Shown piece after piece: positions 24,264-33,539 of a stretch of DNA of 58,078 nucleotides. A program made the position numbers and the translations under genes. The stretch covers positions 1 to 58,078 of the forward strand of contig NZ_KB906284.1 in assembly GCF_000381265.1 (NCBI RefSeq), read 5' to 3'. Source of the stretch: Curvibacter lanceolatus ATCC 14669 (GTDB lineage: Bacteria > Pseudomonadota > Gammaproteobacteria > Burkholderiales > Burkholderiaceae_C). Within the stretch, counting starts at the first letter, position 1; every line of letters starts with the position of its first letter. The notes beneath the pieces were generated by a model. It was not told where the DNA came from and did no database searches. It saw nothing but the letters and a program-made list of their open reading frames with translations.

Positions 24264-26375
24264 ATGACCCACCGGATTGCCGTCGTGGTCCAGACGCCGG
24301 CCCACAGCGGCCTCTCAGGGCCCCTCACCTACCTGAGCCCGGAGCCCGTCGCCCCGGGCACCCTGGTGCGCGTGCCCCTGGGCAAGCGCGAGACCCTGGG
24401 GGTGGTCTGGCCGGTGCGTGAAGCCGAGCTGGACAGCGCCGGGGTGGCCGAACGCCAGATCGCCGGCGTGCTGGGCGGCCTGCCCCCCCTGGGCCAGGCC
24501 TGGATGCGGCTGGTGAGCTTTTCGGCCCGGTACTACCAGCGCTCGCTCGGCGAAGTGGCGCTGGCCGCCCTGCCCCCTCAATTGCGTGAGCTGGGTCCGG
24601 AGCAGTTGGCGCGCCGGCTCAAGCGCCAACCGCAGGCCACCGACGGTGCCGACGCCCCAGCCAGTGCGGTGGCGCTGCCTGAACTGACGGCCGAGCAAGT
24701 GGAGGTGACCCGGGCCATCGAAGAGGGCAGCGGCCCCTTCCTGCTGTTTGGCGCCACCGGCAGCGGCAAGACCGAGGTCTACCTGCGCAGCGTGCAGGCC
24801 CTGCTGGAACGCGACCCCACGGCCCAGGCCCTGGTGATGGTGCCCGAGATCAACCTGACGCCGCAGCTGGAAGAGCGCTTCCAGGCCCGCTTTGCGCCAC
24901 GCTGGGGCGAGCAGGCGGTAGTCTCGATGCACAGCGGCATGACCAACCCGCAGCGCCTGAAAAGCTGGCTGGCCGCGCATGGCGGCGCGGCGCGCATCGT
25001 GCTGGGCACGCGCATGGCCATCTTCGCCTCGCTGCCGGGCCTGCGCCTGATCATCGTGGACGAGGAGCACGACCCCAGCTACAAGCAGCAGGAGGGGGCC
25101 CGCTACTCGGCGCGCGACCTGGCGGTGTACCGCGCCCAGCAAGAGGGTGCCAAGGTGCTGCTGGGCTCGGCCACGCCCTCACTCGAGAGCTGGCACCACA
25201 GCCGCCCGGCCGCCGAAGGCGGGCGCTACCAGCGCCTGCTGATGCCCACGCGGGTGGGTGCGGCCGCCGCGGCCGGCCTGCCCCGGGTGCGCCGGGTGGA
25301 CATGAACCGCCAGCCCCGGGGCAGCGTGTTCTCGGCCCCGCTGAGTGCCGCCCTGCGCGAGCGGGTGGCCCGCGGCGAGCAGGTGATGATCTTCCTGAAC
25401 CGGCGCGGCTACTCGCCCGTGCTGCACTGCCGCGACTGCGGCTGGAAGAGCGAATGCCCGCACTGCAGCGCGTTTCGCGTCTTCCACAAGATCGACCGCA
25501 CCCTGCGCTGCCACCACTGCGGCTTCACCCAGCCCGTGCCACGTGCCTGCCCCGAATGCGGCAACCTGGACATCTCACCCCTGGGCCGGGGCACCGAGCA
25601 GCTCGAAGAACAGTTGGCCGAATTGTTCGAAGGCACGCTGCGGCCCGACGGCCAGCCGGTGCGCATCGCCCGCATCGATGCCGACAGCACCCGGGCCAAA
25701 GGCGCCCTGGAGTCCCAGCTGGCCCAGGTGCACACCGGCGAGGTCGACGTGCTGGTGGGCACGCAGATGATTGCCAAGGGGCACGACTTCCGCCGCGTCA
25801 CCCTGGTGGCGGCCATCAACCCCGACGGGGCCCTGTTCTCCAGCGACTTCCGGGCGCCCGAGCGCCTGTTTGCCCTGCTGATGCAGGCCGGCGGGCGGGC
25901 CGGACGCGACGCCGCCTTCGTGAGCGCACAAAACAGCGAAGGCGAGATGTGGGTGCAGACCTTCCACCCCGACCACCCGCTGTTCGAAGCCCTGAAGCGG
26001 CACGACTACCCGGCCTTTGCCGCGCAACAACTGCGCGAGCGTGAGCAGGCCGGCATGCCGCCCTTCTCGTTCCAGGCCCTGGTGCGCGCCGAGGCCCGCA
26101 GCCAGGACGTGGCCCAGGCCTTTCTGAATGCCGCCAGCGCCACAGGTGAGGCCCTGCCCGGGGCCGAGCAGGTGTTCCGCTTTCCGGCCGTGCCCATGAC
26201 GGTGCAGCGTGTGGCCAACATCGAGCGGGCCCAGATGCTCATCGAGTCGGATTCGCGTGCCGCGCTGCAGCGCTTTCTGGCCGCCTGGCAGGGCGTGCTG
26301 CACGCCACCCGCGCCCTGCCCGAGCACAAGGGCCTGATCCGCTGGGCCATCGATGTCGACCCGCTCATGATCTGA
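24264..26375 (+). CDS. priA: Primosomal protein N' (replication restart helicase PriA)
   Basis: This 703-residue DEAH-type 3'-to-5' helicase reloads the replisome at stalled forks. The N-terminal 3'-OH-binding region comes first (IAVVVQTPAHSGLSGPLTYL), then Walker A GATGSGKTEV (about 163-171), DEEHDPSYKQ (Walker B), and eight zinc-binding cysteines (about 390-435: CRDCGWKSECPHC, CHHCGFT, CPECGN). The helicase C domain has VLVGTQMIAKGHDF and AGGRAGR. I chose the ATG at 24264 because the upstream frame to 24063 lies in the DnaA-box array and is unlike PriA. It directly follows the array, so DnaA could influence its expression. Confidence 0.95.
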   Translation: MTHRIAVVVQTPAHSGLSGPLTYLSPEPVAPGTLVRVPLGKRETLGVVWPVREAELDSAGVAERQIAGVLGGLPPLGQAWMRLVSFSARYYQRSLGEVALAALPPQLRELGPEQLARRLKRQPQATDGADAPASAVALPELTAEQVEVTRAIEEGSGPFLLFGATGSGKTEVYLRSVQALLERDPTAQALVMVPEINLTPQLEERFQARFAPRWGEQAVVSMHSGMTNPQRLKSWLAAHGGAARIVLGTRMAIFASLPGLRLIIVDEEHDPSYKQQEGARYSARDLAVYRAQQEGAKVLLGSATPSLESWHHSRPAAEGGRYQRLLMPTRVGAAAAAGLPRVRRVDMNRQPRGSVFSAPLSAALRERVARGEQVMIFLNRRGYSPVLHCRDCGWKSECPHCSAFRVFHKIDRTLRCHHCGFTQPVPRACPECGNLDISPLGRGTEQLEEQLAELFEGTLRPDGQPVRIARIDADSTRAKGALESQLAQVHTGEVDVLVGTQMIAKGHDFRRVTLVAAINPDGALFSSDFRAPERLFALLMQAGGRAGRDAAFVSAQNSEGEMWVQTFHPDHPLFEALKRHDYPAFAAQQLREREQAGMPPFSFQALVRAEARSQDVAQAFLNAASATGEALPGAEQVFRFPAVPMTVQRVANIERAQMLIESDSRAALQRFLAAWQGVLHATRALPEHKGLIRWAIDVDPLMI

Positions 26376-26554
26376 GCCTCTCGCGCCCGAAGCTGCGCCA
26401 CTGGTGCCGTCGGCCTGGTTACAAAGCTCTCAAAGCGAAAGATCAAAGGACGGCGGCCGCCCCCTGGCTCGACACTGCGCAGGCTCTGCAAGGCCCGGGG
26501 AAGGACCCTGGGTCTTCGTGCAGAGCAAGCAAGTACAAACAGGGAGCACCTTCC
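26376..26554. other. Intergenic region priA / M48 protease
   Basis: This 179-base spacer has no gene, no U-tract terminator and no clear palindrome. It presumably holds the promoter of the M48 protease. Confidence 0.4.
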
Positions 26555-27307
26555 ATGAAACACCGTTTCTGGCCCAGCGCCACACTGGCCGCCGCACTGA
26601 GCTTCACCGGCAGCCTGGCCCAGGCCTTCGACCTTGGGAGCGCCGTCAGCGCAGCCGGCAAGGGCCTCAAGGCCGCCACCCTGAGCGACGCCGAAGTGGC
26701 CGATGTGGCGCGCCAGGTCAGCGCATCCGAGGACAAGCGCAACAAGGTGGCGGCCGCCGGCTCGTCGTATGCGGCCCGGCTGGACCGGCTGGCCGCAGGC
26801 CTGAAAAGCGAAGACGGCCTGAAGCTCAACTTCAAGGTCTACCTCAACCCCGAGGTGAATGCCTTTGCCATGGCCGATGGCACCGTGCGGGTGTACAGCG
26901 GCTTGATGGACAAGATGAACGACAACGAGCTGCGCTTTGTCATCGGCCACGAAATCGCGCACGTGAAGCTGGGCCACAGCAAAAAGGCCTTGCAGACGGC
27001 CTATGCGGCCTCTGCGGCACGCGATGCGGCCGCCGCATCCGGCAATACCGCGGTCGCCGTGCTCAGCCAGTCGGCACTGGGAGACCTGGCCGAAAAGCTG
27101 ATCCACGCACAGTTTTCACAAAGCCAGGAGAGCGATGCCGATGCGTATTCCGTTCGCTTCATGCAAACGCACCAGTACGACACCCAGGCCGCCAGCAGCG
27201 CTCTGCGCAAACTGCAAGACCTGGGCGGCGGCGAGAAAAGCATGTTCTCCAGCCACCCGGCCCCGGGCGATCGGGCCAAACAGGTGGAATCTCAGCTGAA
27301 AGGTTGA
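26555..27307 (+). CDS. M48-family zinc metalloprotease, periplasmic (LoiP/YggG-like)
   Basis: This 250-residue exported protease has a signal peptide (residues 1-24, LAQA before FDL). The catalytic HEIAH motif (about 131-135) and a downstream acidic ligand in SQESDADAYSVRFM complete the zinc site. A SHPAPGDRAKQV tail is typical of M48 members such as LoiP and BepA. There are no TPR repeats and no lipobox cysteine, so it is a small soluble or peripherally bound enzyme, likely in outer-membrane quality control. Its stop is 20 bases from the convergent AEC transporter stop. Confidence 0.9.
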   Translation: MKHRFWPSATLAAALSFTGSLAQAFDLGSAVSAAGKGLKAATLSDAEVADVARQVSASEDKRNKVAAAGSSYAARLDRLAAGLKSEDGLKLNFKVYLNPEVNAFAMADGTVRVYSGLMDKMNDNELRFVIGHEIAHVKLGHSKKALQTAYAASAARDAAAASGNTAVAVLSQSALGDLAEKLIHAQFSQSQESDADAYSVRFMQTHQYDTQAASSALRKLQDLGGGEKSMFSSHPAPGDRAKQVESQLKG

Positions 27308-27326
27308 GCAGCGCCGGCTCTCACGC

Positions 27327-28304
27327 TCAGCGCAGCCAGGCCACGGCGGCCGGAAAGCTGACAAAGGCCACCACCGTCGACAGCAGGATGATGCGCGCCA
27401 CGCGCCCCGTGTCGGCGCCAAAGCGCTCGGTCAGCATGGACACATTGCTGGCGCTGGGCAGGGCCGCCAGCAAGACCACCACGGTCAAGGCAAAGGGGTC
27501 CAGCGGCAAGCCGGCGGCCATGGCGGCGCGGCCTGCACCCCACACCAGCACCGGGTGCAGCACCAGCTTGTACAGCGCAATGCGCGGCACATCGCCCCAG
27601 CCCCGGGTGCTGGCGGCCTGGCGCGAGGGCAGCAGCTGCGAACGCGCCAGCACCGCGCCCATGGTGAACAGGGCCACGGGCGAGGCGGCATCGGCCAGCA
27701 GCGAGACGGTTTTCTGCAGCGGCGCCGGCAGACTGAAGCCCAGCACCGAGGCCAGCCCACCCAGCAAAATGGACCAGGGCATGGGGTTGGCCACCACCCC
27801 GCGCAGGGCATTGCGCAGGGCCTGCGCCACACCATGCTGGCCGGCACCGTCCAGGCGCGACAAGGCAATGCACAGCGAGGAGGTAAAGACCATGTCGGCC
27901 ACCAGCGTGACGATGGTGGGCCCCACCACCTGGGCCCCCAGCAGGGCCACCAGCAAGGGCACGCCCATGAAGCCGGTGTTGGGAAACGCGGCCACCAGGG
28001 CGCCAAAAGCCGTGTCGTTCCAGCCCAGCCGGGTGGCTGCCGGCCCGCGGCGGGTGCTGAGCACGGTCAGCCCCACCAGCGCCAGCGAGCACAGCAGGTA
28101 GACCCCGAACAGCGTGGCGTCCAGCATCTGGGCAATCGGGGTGCTGGCGCCGAAGCGGTACAGCATGCAAGGCAGGGCAAAGAACAGCACAAAGCTGTTC
28201 AGCCCGCCAATGGCCTCCAGCGGCAGCATGCGCCGGCGCGTCGCCACATAGCCGCACAGGACCAGGGCAAAGAAGGGAAAGGTGACTTGCAGAATCGAGA
28301 GCAC
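27327..28304 (-). CDS. AEC (auxin efflux carrier) family transporter
   Basis: This integral membrane protein of about 325 residues has ten predicted helices in two halves, the AEC/BART pattern. The first helix is SILQVTFPFFALVLCGYVA and NTGFMGVPLLVALLG is the conserved helix-break motif of the N-terminal half. SNVSMLTERFGAD marks the C-terminal half. Family members export or import small organic anions such as malonate, malate or auxin; the substrate is unknown here. No ATG start exists: I chose GTG at 28304 (MLSILQVTF once initiated), while TTG at 28310 would add two residues. No strong ribosome site is seen. Confidence 0.88.
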   Translation of the reverse strand: MLSILQVTFPFFALVLCGYVATRRRMLPLEAIGGLNSFVLFFALPCMLYRFGASTPIAQMLDATLFGVYLLCSLALVGLTVLSTRRGPAATRLGWNDTAFGALVAAFPNTGFMGVPLLVALLGAQVVGPTIVTLVADMVFTSSLCIALSRLDGAGQHGVAQALRNALRGVVANPMPWSILLGGLASVLGFSLPAPLQKTVSLLADAASPVALFTMGAVLARSQLLPSRQAASTRGWGDVPRIALYKLVLHPVLVWGAGRAAMAAGLPLDPFALTVVVLLAALPSASNVSMLTERFGADTGRVARIILLSTVVAFVSFPAAVAWLR

Positions 28305-28397
28305 GGCCAAACGCTTTCAGCCGGCTGCCCGGCAGGGGGTGCCGGGCGGACCCCCAACCTCGGCAAGCGGCCTATTCTGCCGGCTTTGCGGGCGCGT

Positions 28398-29318
28398 TCA
28401 AGGCTTCAGCGCCAAGGCCTGCGCTTCGGCGGCGCAGTCTCGCACCAGGGGCGGCGCGGCCTGGCGCAAGGCCGCCACCTCGGCCGCCGCGCGCTTCCAT
28501 TGGGCCTGGTAGACCGGATCGGCCTGCAGCCGCGCCACCGCCGCGGCCGCCACGACCCGGCCGTTGTCCACATCGCTTTGCCAATGCGCACCGCAGATCA
28601 TGCGGCTTTGGCCGAAGGCATAGCCCCGCGCCAGCAGGGCATCGGTGCGCTCCGGCATCAGGCTGGTGAGCACCAGGGCCCAGGCCCAGCCGATGGCCGT
28701 GTGGCCCGAGGGGTAAGACCCATCCTTGCGCAGCGCGGGCTCGTCGTCCGGGGTGCAGGTGCCGGTGTTGTTGACCACGAAGGGGCGCTCACGCTGGTAG
28801 AACACCTTGGCCTTGTAGGTGCTCAGGCCCGCATCGGCAAAGCTGCGCTGCATCAGCGTGGTCAGGTGGGGGGTGAGCTGGGGGTCGAACTCGAAGCCGG
28901 TGGTGCAGGCAAAGGCGTTGGCCGAGGCCGGGAATTTCAGATTAGCATCTTGCCGCGCCAGTGCACCGCGCGGCCCCTGGGCCAGGGCGCGGGTGTTTTC
29001 AAACGCGGCCTGATCGGCCTGGGCCGCCGCCGAGCCCGGTGCGGGCGGCGCCGGCAGCAGGGCCAGGCTGTCGGGGTATTGCTCGGCCTTCAGGTACCCA
29101 CGCATCACGCCCGAGCCGGGCCGGGTTTCACCCACCTCGGCCAGGGTGGTGGGGGGCTCGGACGGATCGTTGGCTGAGCCGGCGTGGCTGCCACCGCAAC
29201 CGCTCAGGAAAAGGGGCGAGGCGAGTGCCGCCCCCAGGGCCAGCACAGCTGCAAAGGAGCGTGGGGCAAGCCCGCGGGTGGCGGAATGGGGGTGAGGGGT
29301 GGGCAAGGGCAAAGGCAT
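28398..29318 (-). CDS. Class A non-specific acid phosphatase lipoprotein (PAP2 superfamily)
   Basis: This 306-residue exported phosphatase has a lipobox (LFLSGC, Cys 41) and no other membrane segment, so it should be lipid-anchored. The PAP2 catalytic motifs are complete: K(x6)RP in KAKVFYQRERPF, PSGHT in GSYPSGHTAIGW (the class A signature GSYPSGHT), and SRxxxGxHxxSDxxxG in SRMICGAHWQSDVDNGR. It hydrolyses many organic phosphomonoesters at acid pH, giving phosphate and nucleosides. I chose the ATG at 29318 because it starts the signal sequence; a longer frame to 29450 is not plausible. It is divergent from rep. Confidence 0.92.
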   Translation of the reverse strand: MPLPLPTPHPHSATRGLAPRSFAAVLALGAALASPLFLSGCGGSHAGSANDPSEPPTTLAEVGETRPGSGVMRGYLKAEQYPDSLALLPAPPAPGSAAAQADQAAFENTRALAQGPRGALARQDANLKFPASANAFACTTGFEFDPQLTPHLTTLMQRSFADAGLSTYKAKVFYQRERPFVVNNTGTCTPDDEPALRKDGSYPSGHTAIGWAWALVLTSLMPERTDALLARGYAFGQSRMICGAHWQSDVDNGRVVAAAAVARLQADPVYQAQWKRAAAEVAALRQAAPPLVRDCAAEAQALALKP

Positions 29319-29511
29319 GGGTGTTGTCTCCGGATCGCAAGCGTTGTGAACGGAGCCGGCCTCGGCAGGCAGGTACCGGCTCCCGGGCCGGCCAGCGCGC
29401 CGGCGCCAGCCGGGGGCCCACCAGCGTGCGCTGGCCGGTGCCGGTATCATTGCGGGCCCCGCTGGCCTCCCTGCCGCTCATCAGCCTGTCACAGGCGCCG
29501 TCCATCTCCCC

Positions 29512-31569
29512 ATGTCTGCTGGTCTGAATTTCGCCCAACTTGAAGCCGTGAACTACCTGCAGGGCCCCTGCCTGGTGTTGGCAGGCGCCGGCTCGGGCAA
29601 GACACGGGTGATCACGATGAAGATCGCGCGCCTGATCGAGGCGGGCATGCCCCCGAAGCGCATCGCGGCCATCACCTTCACCAACAAGGCCGCGGCCGAA
29701 ATGCGCGAGCGGGCCAAGGGCCTGATCGGGCGCAATGCCAAAGACCTGGTGATCTGCACCTTCCACGCGCTGGGCGTGCGCCTGATGCGTGAAGACGGCC
29801 AGGCCCTGGGCCTGAAGCCGCAGTTCAGCATCCTGGACGCCGATGACGTGACCGGCATCCTGAAAGACTGCGGCGGCAGCCCCGACATGGCCACGGCGCG
29901 CCAGTGGCAATGGACCATCAGTGCCTGGAAGAACCAGGGCATGAACTCGGCCGATGCCATGGCCCAGGCCGAGAACGACCACGAGCGGGTGATCGCCGAG
30001 ATCATGGCGCGCTATGAAGAACGCCTGACGGCCTACCAGAGCGTCGACTTCGACGACCTGATCGGCATGCCCTTGAAGCTGTTGCGCGACTTCCCCGAGG
30101 TGCGCGAGAAATGGCAGAACACCCTGGGCCACGTGCTGGTGGACGAGTACCAGGACACCAATGCCACCCAGTACGAGGTGCTCAAGGCTCTGGTGGGCGA
30201 GCGAGCGCGCTTCACCGCGGTGGGCGACGACGACCAGTCGATCTACGGCTGGCGCGGCGCCACGCTGGACAATCTGCGCAAGCTGCCGATCGATTTTCCG
30301 CAGCTGAAGGTGATCAAGCTGGAGCAGAACTACCGCTCCACCTCGGCCATCCTGCGTGCGGCCAACAACGTGATCCAGCCCAACCCCAAGCTGTTTCCCA
30401 AGACCCTGTTCTCGGAGCTGGGCGAGGGCGAGCCGGTGCGCGTGGTCGACGCCGACAACGAAGAGCACGAGGCCGAGCGTGCCGTGGCCCGCATCCAGAG
30501 CCTGCGCGCCACCTCGCAATGGAAGAACCTGAAGGATTTCGCCATCCTGTACCGCGCCAACCACCAGGCGCGCATGTTCGAGCAGGCGCTGCGCCGTGCG
30601 CAGATCCCGTACAAGGTGTCGGGCGGGCAGAGCTTTTTTGACCGGGCCGAAATCAAGGACCTGTGCGCCTGGTTCCGGCTGTGGATCAACAACGACGACA
30701 ACCCCGCGTTCCTGCGCTCCATCACCACGCCCAAGCGTGGCATCGGCCACACCACGCTGGCCCAGCTGGGGGTGTATGCCGACCAGTACAAGCTGAGCCT
30801 GTTCGAGTCGCTGTTCAGCTCGTCGCTGCAGAACGTGCTGCCGGCGCGGGCGTCGGCGGGGCTGCAGGAGTTCGGCCGCTACGTGAACGACCTGGAATAC
30901 CGGGCCAAGCAGACGCTGGGCGCCGAAGATGCACGCGCCTTCCTCAATGAATTTCTCAAAGAGATCGGCTACGAGCAGCATCTGTACGACAACGAGGACA
31001 GCGAGAAGGCCGCTGCCACGCGCTGGACCAACGTGATGGAGTTCTGCGACTGGATGGCCGGGCGCTGCGGTGGCCAGATCGACGACACCGCGGGCGTGAC
31101 CACCAGCACCGAGAAAAAGAACCTGCTGGAGGTGGCGCAGACGATTGCCCTGCTGTCCACCATCAGCGACCGCGAGCAGGAGCAGGACGTGGTGACGCTG
31201 TCCACCCTGCACGCCTCCAAGGGCCTGGAGTGGCCGCATGTGATGCTGGTGGGCGTGAACGAGAACATCCTGCCCTTCAAGATGGACCAGGAGCCCGGCA
31301 GCGCCGAGAGCGGTGAAAGCCTGGCGCTGCGCCTGCAGGAAGAACGCCGCCTGATGTATGTGGGCATCACCCGCGCCCAGCGCACGCTGGCGGTGAGCTG
31401 GACGCGCCGGCGCAAGAAGGGCCGCGAGATGGTCGCCGCCCTGCCCAGCCGCTTCATCGCCGAAATGGCGCTGGACCAGAAAACCGTGAAGGAAGACCCG
31501 CGCGAGAAGCTCAAGGCCTTGCGCGCCGAATTCGCCAAGCGGGCGGCGGCCGGCGCCGCCCCCACCTGA
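29512..31569 (+). CDS. rep: ATP-dependent DNA helicase Rep (UvrD/Rep superfamily 1)
   Basis: This 685-residue helicase (E. coli Rep is 673) unwinds DNA 3' to 5' and clears proteins ahead of forks. Motifs: LAGAGSGKTRVI (Walker A, about 24-31), TFTNKAAAEM, VDEYQDTN (Walker B), DDDQSIYGWRGA, LEQNYRST, TLHASKGLEW and YVGITRAQRTL. The ending lacks the long C-terminal extension of UvrD and PcrA, which fits Rep. The ATG at 29512 gives the usual start MSAGLNFAQLEAVNYLQGP; the ribosome site is weak. priA and rep, both restart/accessory replication genes, are neighbours. Confidence 0.92.
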   Translation: MSAGLNFAQLEAVNYLQGPCLVLAGAGSGKTRVITMKIARLIEAGMPPKRIAAITFTNKAAAEMRERAKGLIGRNAKDLVICTFHALGVRLMREDGQALGLKPQFSILDADDVTGILKDCGGSPDMATARQWQWTISAWKNQGMNSADAMAQAENDHERVIAEIMARYEERLTAYQSVDFDDLIGMPLKLLRDFPEVREKWQNTLGHVLVDEYQDTNATQYEVLKALVGERARFTAVGDDDQSIYGWRGATLDNLRKLPIDFPQLKVIKLEQNYRSTSAILRAANNVIQPNPKLFPKTLFSELGEGEPVRVVDADNEEHEAERAVARIQSLRATSQWKNLKDFAILYRANHQARMFEQALRRAQIPYKVSGGQSFFDRAEIKDLCAWFRLWINNDDNPAFLRSITTPKRGIGHTTLAQLGVYADQYKLSLFESLFSSSLQNVLPARASAGLQEFGRYVNDLEYRAKQTLGAEDARAFLNEFLKEIGYEQHLYDNEDSEKAAATRWTNVMEFCDWMAGRCGGQIDDTAGVTTSTEKKNLLEVAQTIALLSTISDREQEQDVVTLSTLHASKGLEWPHVMLVGVNENILPFKMDQEPGSAESGESLALRLQEERRLMYVGITRAQRTLAVSWTRRRKKGREMVAALPSRFIAEMALDQKTVKEDPREKLKALRAEFAKRAAAGAAPT

Positions 31570-31613
31570 ACCGCGGCCCCCCGGTCTACCGGGCCCGACG
31601 CACTGACACTGCC

Positions 31614-32105
31614 ATGCTCCGACCCTCCAGCCCCCTGAAGAATGCCCTCCTGCTGGCCGCCCTGAGCGGGGGCCTGCAGGCCCTGGCCGCCGATGCCCCG
31701 GCGCCTGCCCAGGCCACCGCGGCCACACCCCAGGTTTCCACGGCGCCCCAGGCCGCGCCCTGCCCCCAGCCCGATGAGCTGCAGGCGGCGGATCTGTACG
31801 GCCTGTGGCGGGCCGAGTTCGAACCCCAGGCCACCCCGGCCACCGTGCTGCTGGAGCGCCACCCCGATCTGGCCGGCAGCGTGCGGGGCGTGCTGCAGCG
31901 CGAGGGCGTGCGGGCCTGGGTCAGCGGCGACGTGGACAATGGCGACTTCACGCTCGAAGAGTCTGCCAACGGGCGCAACATCTCGGCCACCTGGCTGGGC
32001 GAGGTCAGCCCCGAGAGCTGCGGACGCGAAATCAAGGGCACATGGACCTCCGAAACACAGCCTCAGAAACCACTGCGCTTTGTGCTGCGCAAGGTGGCCC
32101 AATGA
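31614..32105 (+). CDS. Secreted protein of unknown function, coupled to phospholipase A
   Basis: This 163-residue protein has a signal peptide (residues 1-25, ALA before ADAP), an Ala/Pro-rich linker (about 26-48) and a compact domain (about 50-163) with two cysteines and many short beta-like segments (LYGLWRAEFEP, ATVLLERHPDLAGSVRGVL, SGDVDNGDFTLEES, ISATWLGEV, EIKGTWTSE). I do not recognise the family. Its stop overlaps the pldA ATG by four bases (ATGA), so it is translated with phospholipase A and may assist it, for example as a periplasmic partner or inhibitor. This role is inference. Confidence 0.8.
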   Translation: MLRPSSPLKNALLLAALSGGLQALAADAPAPAQATAATPQVSTAPQAAPCPQPDELQAADLYGLWRAEFEPQATPATVLLERHPDLAGSVRGVLQREGVRAWVSGDVDNGDFTLEESANGRNISATWLGEVSPESCGREIKGTWTSETQPQKPLRFVLRKVAQ

Positions 32106-33355
32106 AACGACCGACCCGCCCCCTCCGCCGAGCCGCAGCCCGCTGGTCTGCGCTGCTCCTGATGGCCCTGGCTGGCCCGCTGCAGGCCCAGGTCGAGCCG
32201 GCCACCCCGGCGCCCGGCACAGCCACCGGCTGGCAAGCCTGCAAGGCCCTGGCCCACGACCCGGCAGCGCGACTGGCCTGCTTTGATGACTGGGCCGAGC
32301 AACGCACGGCCCCCACCCCCACCGTGGCGGCCAAGCCGACCCAGGCGACCGATGGGGGCAGCAGCCCGGCCGCGCCGGTGCGCGAGCTCACGGTGTCGCC
32401 TGGGGCCCTGGCCAGCCAGCAGCCGAGCACCCGCCCCGTGGACACCACCCTGCCGGCCACGCGCATCATCACCGTGGGCAGCGAGGCCGGCTGCCACGAC
32501 CCGCAATACTCGGAGCTGTCGCGCTTCTGGGAGCTGGAGGCGGGCAGCGACTGCGGCACCTTCGGCATCCGGGGCTACCGCCCGATCAGCCTGTCGGTGA
32601 TTGCCTCGGACAGCGTGAACACCCAGCCCAGTTCGCCCAGCGAAGGCCACACCCAGACCACGGCCACAGACTACCGCCGCACCGAGACCCGGCTGCAGCT
32701 GTCGGTGCGCACCAAGATCGCCCAGGGCCTGCTGACCCAGGGCCACCCCACGCTGAAAGACTCGCTGTGGTTTGGCTACACCCAGCAGTCGTACTGGCAG
32801 CTGTTCAGCCCCGAGATCTCGCGCCCGTTCCGCACCACCGACCACGAGCCCGAGCTGGTGTACGTGTACCCGACCACCCTGGCCCTGCCCGGCGGCTGGC
32901 GCCTGCGCTACAACGGGCTGGGCCTGGTGCACCAGTCCAACGGCCAGAGCCTGCCGCTGTCGCGCAGCTGGAACCGCTATTACTGGATGGCGGGCGCCGA
33001 GCTGGACTCGCGCTGGCGCCTGCAGGGTCGGCTGTGGCGGCGCATCTCGGAGAGCGCGGCCAATGACGACAACCCCGGCATCAGCAACTACATCGGGCGC
33101 GGTGAGTTGTCGCTGGCCTGGAACAAGGACCTGGACAACACCCTGATCGCCACGGCACGGCACTCGCTGGGCTCGCAGGCCCGGGGCTCGGTGCGGCTGG
33201 AATGGCTCAAGGCCCTGGGCAACGGCCCGGCCACCGGCGGGCACAGCGGGCTGCGCCTGCACACCCAGCTGTTCAGTGGTTACGGCGACAGCCTGGTCGA
33301 CTACAACCGGCGCCGCGTGGTGTTCAGCGTGGGCCTGAGCCTGGTGGACTTCTGA
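32102..33355 (+). CDS. pldA: Outer-membrane phospholipase A (OMPLA)
   Basis: This 417-residue calcium-dependent outer-membrane phospholipase hydrolyses misplaced phospholipids on the cell surface. After a signal peptide (residues 1-30) and a non-barrel N-terminal part with two cysteines (WQACKALAHDPAARLACFDDW), the 12-strand barrel carries the catalytic signature YNGLGLVHQSNG: His277 and Ser279, with Asn291 in SRSWNRYYW. The His-to-Asn spacing of 14 equals that of E. coli (142/144/156). It ends in a Phe-terminated strand (VGLSLVDF). The N-terminal part is longer than in E. coli OMPLA (269 residues mature), as in other betaproteobacteria. Confidence 0.93.
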   Translation: MKRPTRPLRRAAARWSALLLMALAGPLQAQVEPATPAPGTATGWQACKALAHDPAARLACFDDWAEQRTAPTPTVAAKPTQATDGGSSPAAPVRELTVSPGALASQQPSTRPVDTTLPATRIITVGSEAGCHDPQYSELSRFWELEAGSDCGTFGIRGYRPISLSVIASDSVNTQPSSPSEGHTQTTATDYRRTETRLQLSVRTKIAQGLLTQGHPTLKDSLWFGYTQQSYWQLFSPEISRPFRTTDHEPELVYVYPTTLALPGGWRLRYNGLGLVHQSNGQSLPLSRSWNRYYWMAGAELDSRWRLQGRLWRRISESAANDDNPGISNYIGRGELSLAWNKDLDNTLIATARHSLGSQARGSVRLEWLKALGNGPATGGHSGLRLHTQLFSGYGDSLVDYNRRRVVFSVGLSLVDF

Positions 33356-33377
33356 GCCAGATCAAGCCGCAATGACC

Positions 33378-33399
33378 GTCAGCCCCGCGCAGGGCTGAC
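33378..33399 (+). terminator. Hairpin after pldA (possible weak terminator)
   Basis: GTCAGCCC (33378-33385) pairs exactly with GGGCTGAC (33392-33399) over CGCGCA, 22 bases after the pldA stop. No U-tract follows, so termination strength is doubtful. Confidence 0.4.
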
Positions 33400-33539
33400 T
33401 GGTGTACGCTTGCGCGCCAGCCGGCCCAGCCCGGGCCACCCGATGTTTTCACGGGGTGCTTTTACGGGGTGTTTTACCGGCCTTTTCCAACCATCAAACC
33501 GAAGCGCACACACCACAATCAGATCAAGAGGACACACCG

